Of a DNA stretch of 47,298 nt, positions 1 to 7,634 are shown piece by piece (the stretch's first letter is position 1; every line of letters starts with the position of its first letter). Under the pieces are notes generated by a model. The model saw only the letters and a list, made by a program, of their open reading frames with translations. It made no database searches and had not been told where the DNA came from. The translations under genes and the position numbers were made by a program. This DNA comes from Bacteroidales bacterium (GTDB lineage Bacteria > Bacteroidota > Bacteroidia > Bacteroidales > CAIWKO01). The stretch lies in assembly GCA_018004645.1 (NCBI GenBank), contig JAGNBV010000007.1, positions 12,929 to 60,226 on the forward strand, in the 5' to 3' direction.

Positions 1-19
1 CGTTATCATTCACTAATTT

Positions 20-1426
20 TCAAGTCCTCATCGTTTTACATCTTTTTTTAAATTTTTGTATAATAATATCCCTCATTATTTCTTTGATCGTCCTGCCCTC
101 GATATGTTCAAAAATGGTGTGATCAATCCTCCGCGGCGTGTCCGGTTCCCGGCTCTTTTTTCCTTTGTAGTTAATTTTTTCAGGATAAAAAATTACTACA
201 TCCGTTTCAGTGATCGGAGTTTCCTCTAATGTATATGGATTTATTACGGTGTCATTATTCGCCTCACATAACTGTTCGCTGTCACCTGCCTGATCCAGTT
301 TGTTAAAATTCAATTCTTTACATTTGTAAAATGCACCAAATCGGCTGTACAGTCGTTTGTTTTTGGTGTTCTGTAAAATTTCATTAATCAGGAAAATGTT
401 AAAATTTTGCGCGTCCAGCTTTAAACTGTCATTTTTGAAATGATACTTTATTGTCTCCAGGATTGCGCGTGTGTGGAGCTCTAATATAGCCGCCCCGCGT
501 TCCTCTTCATTCAAGTATTCATTAAAATTTATCTCTCTAATTTCGTCTTGTAAATAATATTTTTTGCGGACGGCCACCAACCCCGCTGGCGTTTTTGTTG
601 TCGTATTGTCTGGCGTTTCATGGGCCTGTAAATTTTTGCGCTCTTTGAGTTCTACTATATAACGCCCAGCCGCATCCTTTTTATAGATATACAAACTTTC
701 TACCCATATCTGACTGGCCCCGGTTTGTCCTTCCCATGCCTTTTTTAAATCATCCCTGAATTTGTTAATACTTTGGCCCTTTAAAAAAGTGAGTGAGTGA
801 ATGTGTATGTGTAGTCCATTTTTTTCTGATCCGCTGACCTCGGCCCCGTATTCACCTGCATATACTTGTTTTTTCCAAAAGTCTTGTTTCCTGATCAGGT
901 TAAAATTAGATATCAGTTCTTTAAGATAAAACCTTTTTCCATTATACAGGCCGCCTGGGTGGGGTAATGTTAGCGTAATATGTACCGGGGTATATTGCTC
1001 GTATATCTTTGTGTCTTTTAAAAAATGATAATAGACGGACCGGATCAATTTAGATTTTTTCCAGTTCCAAACAGGATCGAGACGGTTTTTACTGTAAAAA
1101 TGTGCGTTGGTGAAAACTTCGCTTTGTGTCCCGGCGGCGTTTGTAAACAAACTTCCGACGGATTGGCCGTAATTTCCTAAAATATAATATTCGTTAATAA
1201 GTTCGCCATAGTCCTGTGCAATCTCATTAAATCGTTCGTTTGACCATGTTAAACTGGTGAACTGTGCTTTTGTGGCCGGAAGTTCAATTTCAAAGTTAAC
1301 TTCTAAAAATTCCTTTATCTGCCGCCTCAATTCTGCCGTTTCCTTGCGTTTCCATGATAGTTTTGATGAATAGGCCCGGTTTGCTTGTAATCGTTGTAAA
1401 TTGACGGATATTGTTTCGGGTGTCAT
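20..1426 (-). CDS. HUH-family rolling-circle replication initiator (Rep)
   Basis: The 468-aa protein carries the hallmarks of an HUH endonuclease. A hydrophobic strand TLTLP (about residues 151-155) resembles motif 1. GLHIHIHSL (about 205-213) supplies the metal-binding HUH histidines. KYHFK (about 327-331) gives a tyrosine with a lysine three residues on, as in single-tyrosine Reps. Enzymes of this kind nick one strand at an origin and stay linked to the 5' end to start rolling-circle replication of plasmids and ssDNA phages. The tail is strongly basic. It is the last visible gene of a leftward operon that also encodes an SSB, which fits ssDNA replication. The ATG at 1424-1426 is the first Met and the stop lies at 20-22, so the gene is complete. 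A relaxase or an IS200-like transposase is less likely given length and neighbours. Confidence 0.72.
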   Translation of the reverse strand: MTPETISVNLQRLQANRAYSSKLSWKRKETAELRRQIKEFLEVNFEIELPATKAQFTSLTWSNERFNEIAQDYGELINEYYILGNYGQSVGSLFTNAAGTQSEVFTNAHFYSKNRLDPVWNWKKSKLIRSVYYHFLKDTKIYEQYTPVHITLTLPHPGGLYNGKRFYLKELISNFNLIRKQDFWKKQVYAGEYGAEVSGSEKNGLHIHIHSLTFLKGQSINKFRDDLKKAWEGQTGASQIWVESLYIYKKDAAGRYIVELKERKNLQAHETPDNTTTKTPAGLVAVRKKYYLQDEIREINFNEYLNEEERGAAILELHTRAILETIKYHFKNDSLKLDAQNFNIFLINEILQNTKNKRLYSRFGAFYKCKELNFNKLDQAGDSEQLCEANNDTVINPYTLEETPITETDVVIFYPEKINYKGKKSREPDTPRRIDHTIFEHIEGRTIKEIMRDIIIQKFKKRCKTMRT

Positions 1427-1505
1427 GGGCTTGTTTTAAAATTCCAGATGTTCGTAATATTATCAAGTAAGGGGTAAACGGCTGAAAATCCGTTAATTAA
1501 ATTTT

Positions 1506-2006
1506 TTAATTTTTTGCGGGCGCCGGGGATATATATCCCGCTAATTTAGCAGGTGCCGCCGCGCTGAAATCTCTAATCTTTGTTACCTTATCAAAAATAC
1601 TTTCATATTTTTTTGAACTGGTACAGGGGATCAACTTTTTTAATGTGCTATCGGCGAACTCATTAGTTTTTTCCATGAGGTCGTTAAATCCTCGCTGATA
1701 ACATTCTTTTGCGAATAATTCGCATTTTTCGCATAACTTTATATATGCCTCTTTGCGTTTATATTCTTCTTGTGTCTTGGGTGTCCAAGAATATTGATAG
1801 GCGTTTTTTCTTTCGTTGGATATGCTGACTATTGACACGGCTAACTGCGTTTTTATGATCTGTTTAAGTTTGTTTATGGCTAACTCCATATTAGTGGCAT
1901 AAAAAAAACCGGCGTCTGATTTTTTGCCGGTAACGGTGTTAGCCCATGTTACGGAAATTTCATTCCCAAATAAGCTGAAATTTTCAAAAATCCTGAAATC
2001 AATCAT
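1506..2006 (-). CDS. hypothetical protein of the ssDNA-replicon operon
   Basis: I do not recognise this protein. From the ATG at 2004-2006 it is 166 aa. An in-frame TTG at 2100-2102 would add 32 residues that are basic and low in complexity; I prefer the ATG, but the longer form would leave a smaller gap after the SSB gene. It is soluble in appearance, rich in Lys and Glu in the middle, and contains several Cys (around the KLCEKCELFAKEC segment) that could bind metal or be incidental. It lies between the SSB and Rep genes in the same orientation, so a role in replication or packaging of the element is an inference from position only. Confidence 0.6.
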   Translation of the reverse strand: MIDFRIFENFSLFGNEISVTWANTVTGKKSDAGFFYATNMELAINKLKQIIKTQLAVSIVSISNERKNAYQYSWTPKTQEEYKRKEAYIKLCEKCELFAKECYQRGFNDLMEKTNEFADSTLKKLIPCTSSKKYESIFDKVTKIRDFSAAAPAKLAGYISPAPAKN

Positions 2007-2167
2007 AAACTTAATTTTGTGTGATGGGTTTTTTTTTCTTATGGTCGCTAACTGAAAAAGCGTTTTTTTACGGGGGGGTTGGGTGCGTATAGCGGCGGGC
2101 AATCCTTTTTAAAGGAAAACGCCCGCCGGTTCCGCTGTCTTCTGCTTTTTTCAGAATGACCATGAAG

Positions 2168-2197
2168 CCACAGGACGCCCCCCGGCGGAGCCTGTGG
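2168..2197. other. GC-rich hairpin, candidate replication origin or nick site
   Basis: Seven-base arms (CCACAGG at 2168-2174 and CCTGTGG at 2191-2197) enclose a second short pairing (CGCC with GGCG), giving a strong stem with a small bulge. It starts directly after the SSB stop codon and lies between the SSB and the next operon gene. No T-run follows it on the minus strand, which argues against an intrinsic terminator. HUH Reps usually nick at or beside such hairpins, so a double-strand origin is possible. The nick site itself is not identified. Confidence 0.35.
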
Positions 2198-2203
2198 AAT
2201 ATC

Positions 2204-2623
2204 TTAAAATGGCAAATCGTCGCCGTCGTCTTTTTTAGACGGGCGGGCAGGTGCGTTATATTGATCGCTGTCAAATCTTCCCTGTTCGCCGTTGTCTTCT
2301 CTCCCTTCGCGCTTGTCCAGCAGATCCAATTCTTTAACGGTAATCTTAAGGTCTGCCGCAGGTTTGTTTTCCTTTGTCATATATGCCCCGGCGTTTAATG
2401 TCCCGACAATGTTTATTGTCGCTCCCTTTTTTAGAAAATTCTCAATATTTGAACTTGTCCAAAAAGAACAACGAAACCATGTTACTATCTCGGTTTTGTT
2501 GCCTTTGCTGTCGACGATCCGGCGGTTGTCTGCGGCGGAAAATTCAACAACTTTTTTTCCCTCGATCTCTTTGGTGATGGCGTCGTTGCCAATGTTTACG
2601 CGGCGTAAAATAATAGTGTTCAT
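2204..2623 (-). CDS. ssb: single-stranded DNA-binding protein
   Basis: The 139-aa protein has the OB-fold layout of bacterial SSBs: an N-terminal strand with RVNIGND, the central WFRCSFW segment corresponding to the usual W-F-x-C/V-x-x-F/W region, then KKGATINIVGTL as the strand before the variable tail. The last residues, DDGDDLPF, match the acidic tip that recruits replication and repair proteins to SSB. Length and tail agree with a functional SSB rather than a fragment. It is the fourth gene of the leftward operon, about 25 bases after the previous gene, and would coat the ssDNA made by the neighbouring Rep. The chromosome is expected to have its own ssb elsewhere, so this copy probably belongs to the mobile element. 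Confidence 0.88.
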   Translation of the reverse strand: MNTIILRRVNIGNDAITKEIEGKKVVEFSAADNRRIVDSKGNKTEIVTWFRCSFWTSSNIENFLKKGATINIVGTLNAGAYMTKENKPAADLKITVKELDLLDKREGREDNGEQGRFDSDQYNAPARPSKKDDGDDLPF

Positions 2624-2648
2624 AAAATTTTTGTTTTTAGGTTAATAA

Positions 2649-2921
2649 TTAAAAAGGGAGTTTTTCTTTATCTAATGGGTTAAATGCGCATATAATTTGA
2701 CAATAATTTATATCCGTATATATATAAGATTCAAGGGATAAACGCTTCAATTCCTTTAAAATAACGAATAACAGTACATCGTTAACAACCATTGTATTAA
2801 AATGGACTACAATTTCATTTCCTATTATTTCGACCGTGATGGCTCTTTCCTCGTAAAACCGTTTGTTAATGCGGCTTATTGCGGCTCGTATAGATAGGTA
2901 TTCAGGGCTGTTTGCGTTCAT
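2649..2921 (-). CDS. small hypothetical protein of the ssDNA-replicon operon
   Basis: An unrecognised 90-aa protein with an alternating helix and strand look and no signal peptide or obvious DNA-binding motif. The middle (IEIIGNEIVVHFN-like strands followed by a helical LLFVILKELKRL) suggests a small alpha/beta fold. It sits 26 bases after the excisionase-like gene and 25 bases before ssb, so it is almost certainly cotranscribed. Its C terminus (KEKLPF) faintly resembles the acidic or hydrophobic LPF tip of SSB proteins, which may be chance. Function unknown. Confidence 0.6.
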   Translation of the reverse strand: MNANSPEYLSIRAAISRINKRFYEERAITVEIIGNEIVVHFNTMVVNDVLLFVILKELKRLSLESYIYTDINYCQIICAFNPLDKEKLPF

Positions 2922-2947
2922 AGAATTAAATTTTAAGTGAATAAATA

Positions 2948-3205
2948 TTACTTGTTTTTTAAATAGTCGTTGATGGCCTTTTGGCTGATTTGCCCGCCGG
3001 GCGTGGTGTGGAGTTTGCCGGTACGGATCAATGTTTTGATTTTGTCGTATCCGCCCAACGTGCCGGATTTTACTAATTGATTGACCGTATAAACCTGTGA
3101 GGCCGCGGCGGCGTCCAGCCGGATTTCATAGGTCTGAATTAATTTTTGTATTAATTCCTTTAAATCCTCTATATCTGATTTTGTGGCGATCTCGGCGGGG
3201 TTCAT
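2948..3205 (-). CDS. excisionase/MerR-like helix-turn-helix protein
   Basis: This 85-aa protein begins with a short predicted coiled coil (residues about 8-30, IEDLKELIQKLIQ) and ends with a winged-helix-like segment: VYTVNQLVKSG, then GGYDKIKTLIRTGKL, then a G-G-Q wing and KAINDYL. That arrangement matches the HTH_17/excisionase family of small DNA-binding proteins, which direct recombination or act as early regulators in mobile elements. It follows the Cro-like gene by about 20 bases. A role in excision or in control of the replication operon is inferred from family and place. Confidence 0.6.
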   Translation of the reverse strand: MNPAEIATKSDIEDLKELIQKLIQTYEIRLDAAAASQVYTVNQLVKSGTLGGYDKIKTLIRTGKLHTTPGGQISQKAINDYLKNK

Positions 3206-3225
3206 TTGGCGGGGGGATTTTATTA

Positions 3226-3438
3226 TTATGATAATGGACTATTGTCAGCAGTAAGCATATTAACCGGAATTTGCAAGGCAATACTAATTGCCGACAGGCT
3301 GTTAATCGTGGTTAATTTCGGATCGTTTGAGGCTAACCAGTTCATAATAGTACGTTCGCTTTTATTATGTACTAACATAAGCCTTGTAATGGCCTCGCGG
3401 CTGTGCCTGATCTTAAATATGATTTCTTGCTTTAACAT
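3226..3438 (-). CDS. Cro-like small HTH protein
   Basis: A 70-aa protein with helices consistent with a lambda-repressor-like DNA-binding domain (SERTIMNWLASNDPKLTT would be the turn and recognition helix, followed by INSLSAISIALQIP). It is the first gene of the leftward operon and faces a divergent XRE repressor across 137 bases, the place a Cro protein would occupy in a temperate phage. The promoter proposed for it has a good TATATTTG element. The HTH assignment is by pattern and is weaker than for the repressor. Confidence 0.55.
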   Translation of the reverse strand: MLKQEIIFKIRHSREAITRLMLVHNKSERTIMNWLASNDPKLTTINSLSAISIALQIPVNMLTADNSPLS

Positions 3439-3466
3439 GGGGCGTGTAACTTTTTATTTGCTTTTT

Positions 3467-3527
3467 CGTAATTGATTACGTAATTTTAAACGTGCAAATA
3501 TATATTTAAAAGTATTCAAAAAGCAAG
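3467..3527 (-). promoter_or_regulatory. divergent switch region: leftward promoter plus palindromic operator
   Basis: On the minus strand TTG (3524-3526), 21 bases, then TATATTTG (3495-3502) matches the Bacteroidota promoter form. Just downstream of it, before the Cro-like ATG, are two overlapping palindromes: CGTAAT-TG-ATTACG (3467-3480) and ATTACGTAAT (3475-3484). Their position between promoter and start codon is where a repressor would block transcription of the replication operon. The binding protein is most simply the XRE product at 3576, but that is inference. Confidence 0.5.
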
Positions 3528-3575
3528 TTTAAAATTGAATAATGTGTAATTTGTAAACAATCTAAATATAAAGGT

Positions 3576-3851
3576 ATGATATTCACAAAGTTGGTTTTTC
3601 TGCTTAAAGAAAAAAAATTAACTCAAGATGAGTTAGCGATAAAAATGAAGATGTCTAAAGGGGGTTTAGTCCAGGGCATGAAAAACGGGACAATCCAATA
3701 TAATAAACTAATAGAAATGTCGGAAATATTAGAGGTTGATCCGGTTTACTGGCTATCGGAGAATAGCGATTATAAAGAGAGTGTAAGCAATGAAGAAAAA
3801 AAATTAATTATAGCACTTAGAAATTTTATTAGAAAGGAAAACATGAAATGA
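3576..3851 (+). CDS. XRE-family HTH transcriptional repressor
   Basis: The 91-aa protein starts with a clear Cro/C1-type domain: FLLKEKKLTQDELAIKMK, turn, SKGGLVQGMKNG, and a fifth helix YNKLIEMSEILEVDP followed by VYWL. The C-terminal 30 residues are charged and may dimerise. It reads rightward, divergent from the replication operon, so it is the natural lysogeny or copy-control repressor of the module. The stop codon overlaps the start of the next gene (3848), which indicates translational coupling to the membrane protein. Confidence 0.8.
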   Translation: MIFTKLVFLLKEKKLTQDELAIKMKMSKGGLVQGMKNGTIQYNKLIEMSEILEVDPVYWLSENSDYKESVSNEEKKLIIALRNFIRKENMK

Positions 3852-4291
3852 AGACAAGTAAAATAATCTCGAATCTATCTATCTCATTATCAGTTATTAA
3901 TTTATTTATTCTAATTTTCTATTGTTGTTTTTCTAAAATTGATAATATTATGCCAAGTTTACTAATATCTGTATTGGGAATTTTGATCACGGTATTAATA
4001 GGATGGCAAATTTATCAATCTATTCAGTTCGAAAAAAAAATACTTGAATATAAAAAGGATGTGTTATTAACTAAATGTAAAATGCGCAATCTATCAGTAG
4101 GTATGGCAAATTTTATAATTGGTAAAATTTTACAAGATAAAGAAAGAGATAACTATAAAAAATGGTATGATAAATCTTTCAAACAAATATCAAAATCTAA
4201 CGAAATTGGGTTGTTAACTGAAATTATGAAAATAGCACAAATATACCCCCAATCACAAAATGTCAAAAATAAAGTATCTTCAGGCAAATAA
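3848..4291 (+). CDS. small membrane protein coupled to the repressor
   Basis: Unrecognised 147-aa protein with two hydrophobic helices near the N terminus (about residues 10-31 and 36-56), followed by a soluble, Lys-rich helical domain of about 85 residues. Its ATG overlaps the stop of the XRE repressor by four bases. Membrane proteins transcribed with a prophage repressor often exclude related phages, for instance by blocking DNA entry; that role is plausible here but rests only on context. AT-rich base use resembles the rest of the module rather than the host genes that follow. Confidence 0.6.
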   Translation: MKTSKIISNLSISLSVINLFILIFYCCFSKIDNIMPSLLISVLGILITVLIGWQIYQSIQFEKKILEYKKDVLLTKCKMRNLSVGMANFIIGKILQDKERDNYKKWYDKSFKQISKSNEIGLLTEIMKIAQIYPQSQNVKNKVSSGK

Positions 4292-4292
4292 A

Positions 4293-4317
4293 AAATGTTA
4301 GTACAAATGTTAGTACA
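4293..4317. repeat. 12-base tandem direct repeat, two copies
   Basis: The 13-base string AAATGTTAGTACA occurs at 4293-4305 and again at 4305-4317, sharing one base. It lies three bases after the last gene of the accessory module and could be part of an attachment or recombination site. No protein-binding role can be read from it directly. Confidence 0.5.
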
Positions 4318-4405
4318 GTGGATTTTTTCTAAGGCTGCAAGCTGCGGTAAATGGGCGATGTGTGATTTGTTTGCACCCCTGACAGGACAACAAATAAGAT
4401 TCAAA

Positions 4406-4446
4406 ACCCGCTGTAAATCAATCAATTGCAGCGGGTGTTTTTTTAA
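4406..4446 (+). terminator. intrinsic terminator
   Basis: ACCCGCTG (4406-4413) pairs with CAGCGGGT (4429-4436) and is followed by G and a run of seven T. It would end transcription from the repressor/membrane-protein unit. Confidence 0.75.
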
Positions 4447-4593
4447 GTGCCAACAGGGGGGGAGGCAAAAATATTTCTCTGTGTTATTATCGTTCCATCG
4501 TAACATTTATGCCAAATAGCTGATATTTCAATTTGGTATCATATATTATCTTGTCATAAAAAGTTCTTTTATTACAAATAAAAATGCATCATT

Positions 4594-5607
4594 ATGAAAA
4601 AAAATTTACTATTAACTTTGATAGCATGCCTGATAATTGCATGGGCAGACGCTCAAAACAATTATGTTCTTAATTTCAACGGGACAAGTAACTATGTCAA
4701 CTTAGGTACCACAGCTGGTAATAATCTACGAACAATTGAATGCTGGTTTAAACCTGCAATAACTATTACCAGTAATACGCTCAGTGAAGCAGCAACTTTG
4801 ATTGACCGGAATACAAATGCCACAGGCGAAGTCGGTGAGATTTCCATTTTTATTGGCCCTAATGACTGGGCAGGGTGTGAGGGGAGAATAGTGTTCGGAG
4901 TGAGTGGCAATCCACATAATGTTTATTCGAATAGCAGTACCTGGCAGGCGGGTGTATGGCACCATTTAGCATGTGTGATCAATCCATCAGCAGGAATGGA
5001 AATGTACGTAGATGGTCAAAAGCAAACCAGCACATATGGATATACCTCCCCTACTGATAATCGTACAGAAATTACAACTGTAGGATGCTGGGGAGATTTA
5101 AATGATCGCTTTTTTAACGGAGCAATTGATGAAATTCGTTTTTGGAACCGGGCTCTTACTCAATCGGAGATTCAACAAAAAATGTGTTTAAGACTGAGCC
5201 CTGCTGCAGAAAATGGTTTGGTAGGTTACTGGACATTGGATGAAGGTACCGGCACGATTGTTTATGATTCAACAATAAACTGCTATAACGGCTCTATTTA
5301 TGGTGCAACCTATAATGCTGATAATAGTTTTTGTTTTTATCATGTCGAAGAATACCAACCGGAATGTTCAGTAACTGTATTTCCAAATCCGTTTAATAAT
5401 TCAACGGTAATTCAGTTAAGTAAAACATTAGATGATGCGCAGATAAGTATTCACAACATTATTGGACAAGAGCTGGCAACGATTAAAAATATCACAAATG
5501 ACAAAATAACTGTTAACAGAGACAATTTGCAGAATGGTATTTATTTCTTGCATCTGACATCAAACAATAGAATCATTGCCATAAAAAAAATAATAATTTG
5601 CGATTAA
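4594..5607 (+). CDS. LamG-like (ConA-fold) secreted protein with T9SS type A sorting domain
   Basis: The 337-aa protein has a signal peptide (MKKNLLLTLIACLIIAWADAQ). Residues about 22-205 form a LamG/concanavalin-like jelly roll, shown by YVNLG near the start, WHHLACVINP, MYVDG, and FNGAIDEIRFWNRALTQSEI; such modules bind glycans or proteins. A short stretch with GLVGYWTLDEG repeats the LamG theme. The last 80 residues are a Por-type tail: VFPNPFNNST, then NIIGQEL, and NGIYFLHL followed by KKIII. The protein is therefore predicted to leave the cell through the type IX system and be fixed to the surface. It stands alone, downstream of the module boundary. Confidence 0.85.
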   Translation: MKKNLLLTLIACLIIAWADAQNNYVLNFNGTSNYVNLGTTAGNNLRTIECWFKPAITITSNTLSEAATLIDRNTNATGEVGEISIFIGPNDWAGCEGRIVFGVSGNPHNVYSNSSTWQAGVWHHLACVINPSAGMEMYVDGQKQTSTYGYTSPTDNRTEITTVGCWGDLNDRFFNGAIDEIRFWNRALTQSEIQQKMCLRLSPAAENGLVGYWTLDEGTGTIVYDSTINCYNGSIYGATYNADNSFCFYHVEEYQPECSVTVFPNPFNNSTVIQLSKTLDDAQISIHNIIGQELATIKNITNDKITVNRDNLQNGIYFLHLTSNNRIIAIKKIIICD

Positions 5608-5998
5608 GAGAAAACGCCAAAGACACTACTTCCGATAGCCAATTCAGTCAGCAAGTACCATTGGTTAGGGTAACCAGATTACCCCGGAAATGAGTAATAC
5701 TAGTTTTTTAGCCTGATAGCGTGCGGTTGAAAAAAATTCTTGTTTACTTTTTTTATAAAAAAAGTAATTTTGTTTTTCAAAAATTCTCATGAAGTACGGT
5801 CTCAAGTGTGTGTGCAGTTCCTATCGGGAATGTGTATATGTTAATATGCATATAAGTTCAAAGTTTTGAAGGGGTTATAACTGGATCAAACTTTCGTTTC
5901 GAAAAAAATATCGGCTTCTGCCTACTTATAATTCAAAGTTGAGGACTGTTATGTGCAAAGATGAAAACGAAAAGAAAGAGAGTAACCAAAAAAGAAAT
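5608..5998. other. intergenic region with possible promoter
   Basis: About 390 bases without a gene. TTG (5740-5742), 22 bases and TAATTTTG (5765-5772) form a possible promoter for the following gene, leaving a leader of more than 200 bases. I see no tRNA, riboswitch or strong hairpin here. Confidence 0.3.
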
Positions 5999-7207
5999 AT
6001 GAAAAAGATCATCCTGTTGGCAGTTGCATTATGTGTTATTAAAAATTCTAACGCACAATGGATTAATCAAACAAGTAATACCACCAACCATTTATCGTCT
6101 GTTTGTTTTGTTAGTCCCGATACGGGTTACGCTGTCGGAGCTATGGGCACAATAGTCAAAACCATCAATGGAGGCAACGATTGGTCGGTTCAGCCCAGTT
6201 TAACTTCATACAACTTAAAATCAATTTGTTTTGCCGATAACAATGTAGGTTATATTGTTGGACAATACGGTAGAATATTTAAAACTATGGATGGCGGCAA
6301 TAATTGGCTTTTATTAACGACAGACACAACCTACGATTTTAATTCGGTTTGTTTTATAAGTGCGGATACAGGCTTTATTGCTGGTAAAAAAGGGGATAAT
6401 GGCTATGTTTTAAAAACCACTAATGGAGGCACTACATGGCTTCCTTTTTCGGCTTCTTATGGACAAATAACTGTTCTTAACTCCGTTCATTTTGATAATT
6501 CCAGTTTTGGTTTAGCCGCAGGATATTTCTATAATCCGTATAATTTTTATCCTTTAGTTTTGAAGACTACCAATGGGGGAACCACCTGGTCACCAAAATA
6601 TCCGATTGGAAGTTCGCTTTATTCTGTTCATTTAATAAATGCGGATACCGGCTATACAGTTGGAGTGAATAATTCATTATTAAAAACCAATAATGGGGGA
6701 GATGGGTGGATAACGCAATATTGTTCATCAAATGTCGACCTGACCTCTGTATTTTTTACTTCAGGCGTTCTGGGGTATGCCGTGGGAAGTAATGGCACCA
6801 TACTGAAAACTACCGATGGCGGTAATAATTGGGATTCTCAGGTAAGCAATACAAGCAATCACTTGAATTCAGTTTGCTTTGCAAATTCAAATATAGGTTA
6901 CGCTGTCGGAAATTCAGGGACTATTTTGAAAACGATTAATGGCGGTATTATCACAAACAATGAATTTGGAGAAAACGATAGGATTGATGTTGTAATTTCT
7001 CCCAACCCCTTTAATGATATTGTCCAACTTGAATGTTTAAAAGGTGCAGACGTTGAAATTATAAACCCTTGGGGACAAGTGATGATGAGTAAAAAGACAC
7101 AAGACTCAAGGACAACTTTAAATCTGGCTAAATTAGATTGCGGCGTTTACTTTATTAGAATAAAAACCGATAACGCAATTATAATTAAAAAGATAATTAA
7201 GGATTAA
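5999..7207 (+). CDS. YCF48/BNR-repeat beta-propeller protein with T9SS type A sorting domain
   Basis: I start at the internal ATG (5999) because it gives a clean signal peptide (MKKIILLAVALCVIKNSNAQ); an upstream in-frame ATG at 5939 would add 20 charged residues. The 402-aa product contains about seven repeats built on the pattern SVCF...DTGYAVG..GTI.KT.NGG..W, the signature of YCF48/photosystem-II-stability-like and BNR propellers. These form extracellular beta-propellers of generally unknown ligand in Bacteroidota. The C terminus (VISPNPFND, NPWGQVM, CGVYFIRI, KKIIKD) is a type A T9SS sorting domain. A weak palindrome-free spacer of 13 bases separates it from the convergent gene downstream. 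Confidence 0.86.
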   Translation: MKKIILLAVALCVIKNSNAQWINQTSNTTNHLSSVCFVSPDTGYAVGAMGTIVKTINGGNDWSVQPSLTSYNLKSICFADNNVGYIVGQYGRIFKTMDGGNNWLLLTTDTTYDFNSVCFISADTGFIAGKKGDNGYVLKTTNGGTTWLPFSASYGQITVLNSVHFDNSSFGLAAGYFYNPYNFYPLVLKTTNGGTTWSPKYPIGSSLYSVHLINADTGYTVGVNNSLLKTNNGGDGWITQYCSSNVDLTSVFFTSGVLGYAVGSNGTILKTTDGGNNWDSQVSNTSNHLNSVCFANSNIGYAVGNSGTILKTINGGIITNNEFGENDRIDVVISPNPFNDIVQLECLKGADVEIINPWGQVMMSKKTQDSRTTLNLAKLDCGVYFIRIKTDNAIIIKKIIKD

Positions 7208-7220
7208 ATGGACCTGATAT

Positions 7221-7634
7221 TCAGAGTTTGTCTGATAATGGTATTGCTTTGTTGGCCTGGATGCGAACGCCATAATAATTAAATAAGGTGGGCGTTACCG
7301 GCTCACCTTCTATGAGGTCGAAAGTTAAAGACCGGTCGGGGAGCGGAGGAAAATACAACGAGAAAAACAAGTTGTCGGCGGTGCTCAGAAAATGGTGCTT
7401 GTCGGGTCCAAGCGGTATGTTTTCGGCTTTGAGCATATGCAGCTTTTCTTTGCCGCCACGGATACGGATAAATGTTTTCGGAAAAATATTCACCCATCCG
7501 CCCCTGACATAATACGAGTCGGCCTGATGACCGAAATCAATGCGGGTAAACTTCTCGCAGCGTATTACCCGGAGCATTTGCGGGCGTCCCGGGTTGGCAT
7601 CATACACGGGCAGGTTATAGAGTTTGGGTTTCAT
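7221..7634 (-). CDS. conserved hypothetical protein, partner of a WYL regulator
   Basis: A 137-aa soluble protein without signal peptide. It has several beta-type segments such as YYVRGGWVNIFPKTFIRIRG, KHHFLSTADNLFFSLYFPPLP and FDLIEGE. I recall similar strings in Bacteroidales proteins of unknown role but cannot name a family. Its ATG (7632-7634) lies inside the end of the WYL regulator gene, overlapping by 20 bases, so the two are translated from one message. A function linked to what the WYL protein controls is an inference. Confidence 0.65.
   Translation of the reverse strand: MKPKLYNLPVYDANPGRPQMLRVIRCEKFTRIDFGHQADSYYVRGGWVNIFPKTFIRIRGGKEKLHMLKAENIPLGPDKHHFLSTADNLFFSLYFPPLPDRSLTFDLIEGEPVTPTLFNYYGVRIQANKAIPLSDKL

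Larger units (their letters stand above)
4292..4593. other. junction between mobile module and host genes
   Basis: About 300 bases without a convincing gene. It opens with a 12-base tandem direct repeat (ATGTTAGTACAA units, 4293-4317) and then an intrinsic terminator (4406-4446). After that the sequence turns into the AT-rich leader of a T9SS surface protein. The tandem repeat and terminator make this a candidate right boundary of the ssDNA-replicon module, but no matching left boundary is visible in the window. Confidence 0.35.

Noticed and set aside
2068-2645. Several frames around the SSB gene on both strands
   Set aside because: All overlap the well-supported SSB gene or the hairpin behind it and have no coding evidence.
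4295-4519. A 74-aa rightward frame after the membrane protein
   Set aside because: It runs through the tandem repeat and the terminator stem, has no domain and odd Cys content; more likely non-coding boundary DNA.
5639-5700. A short GC-richer stretch that could be taken for a tRNA
   Set aside because: The pairings do not form a cloverleaf and there is no anticodon or T-loop consensus.
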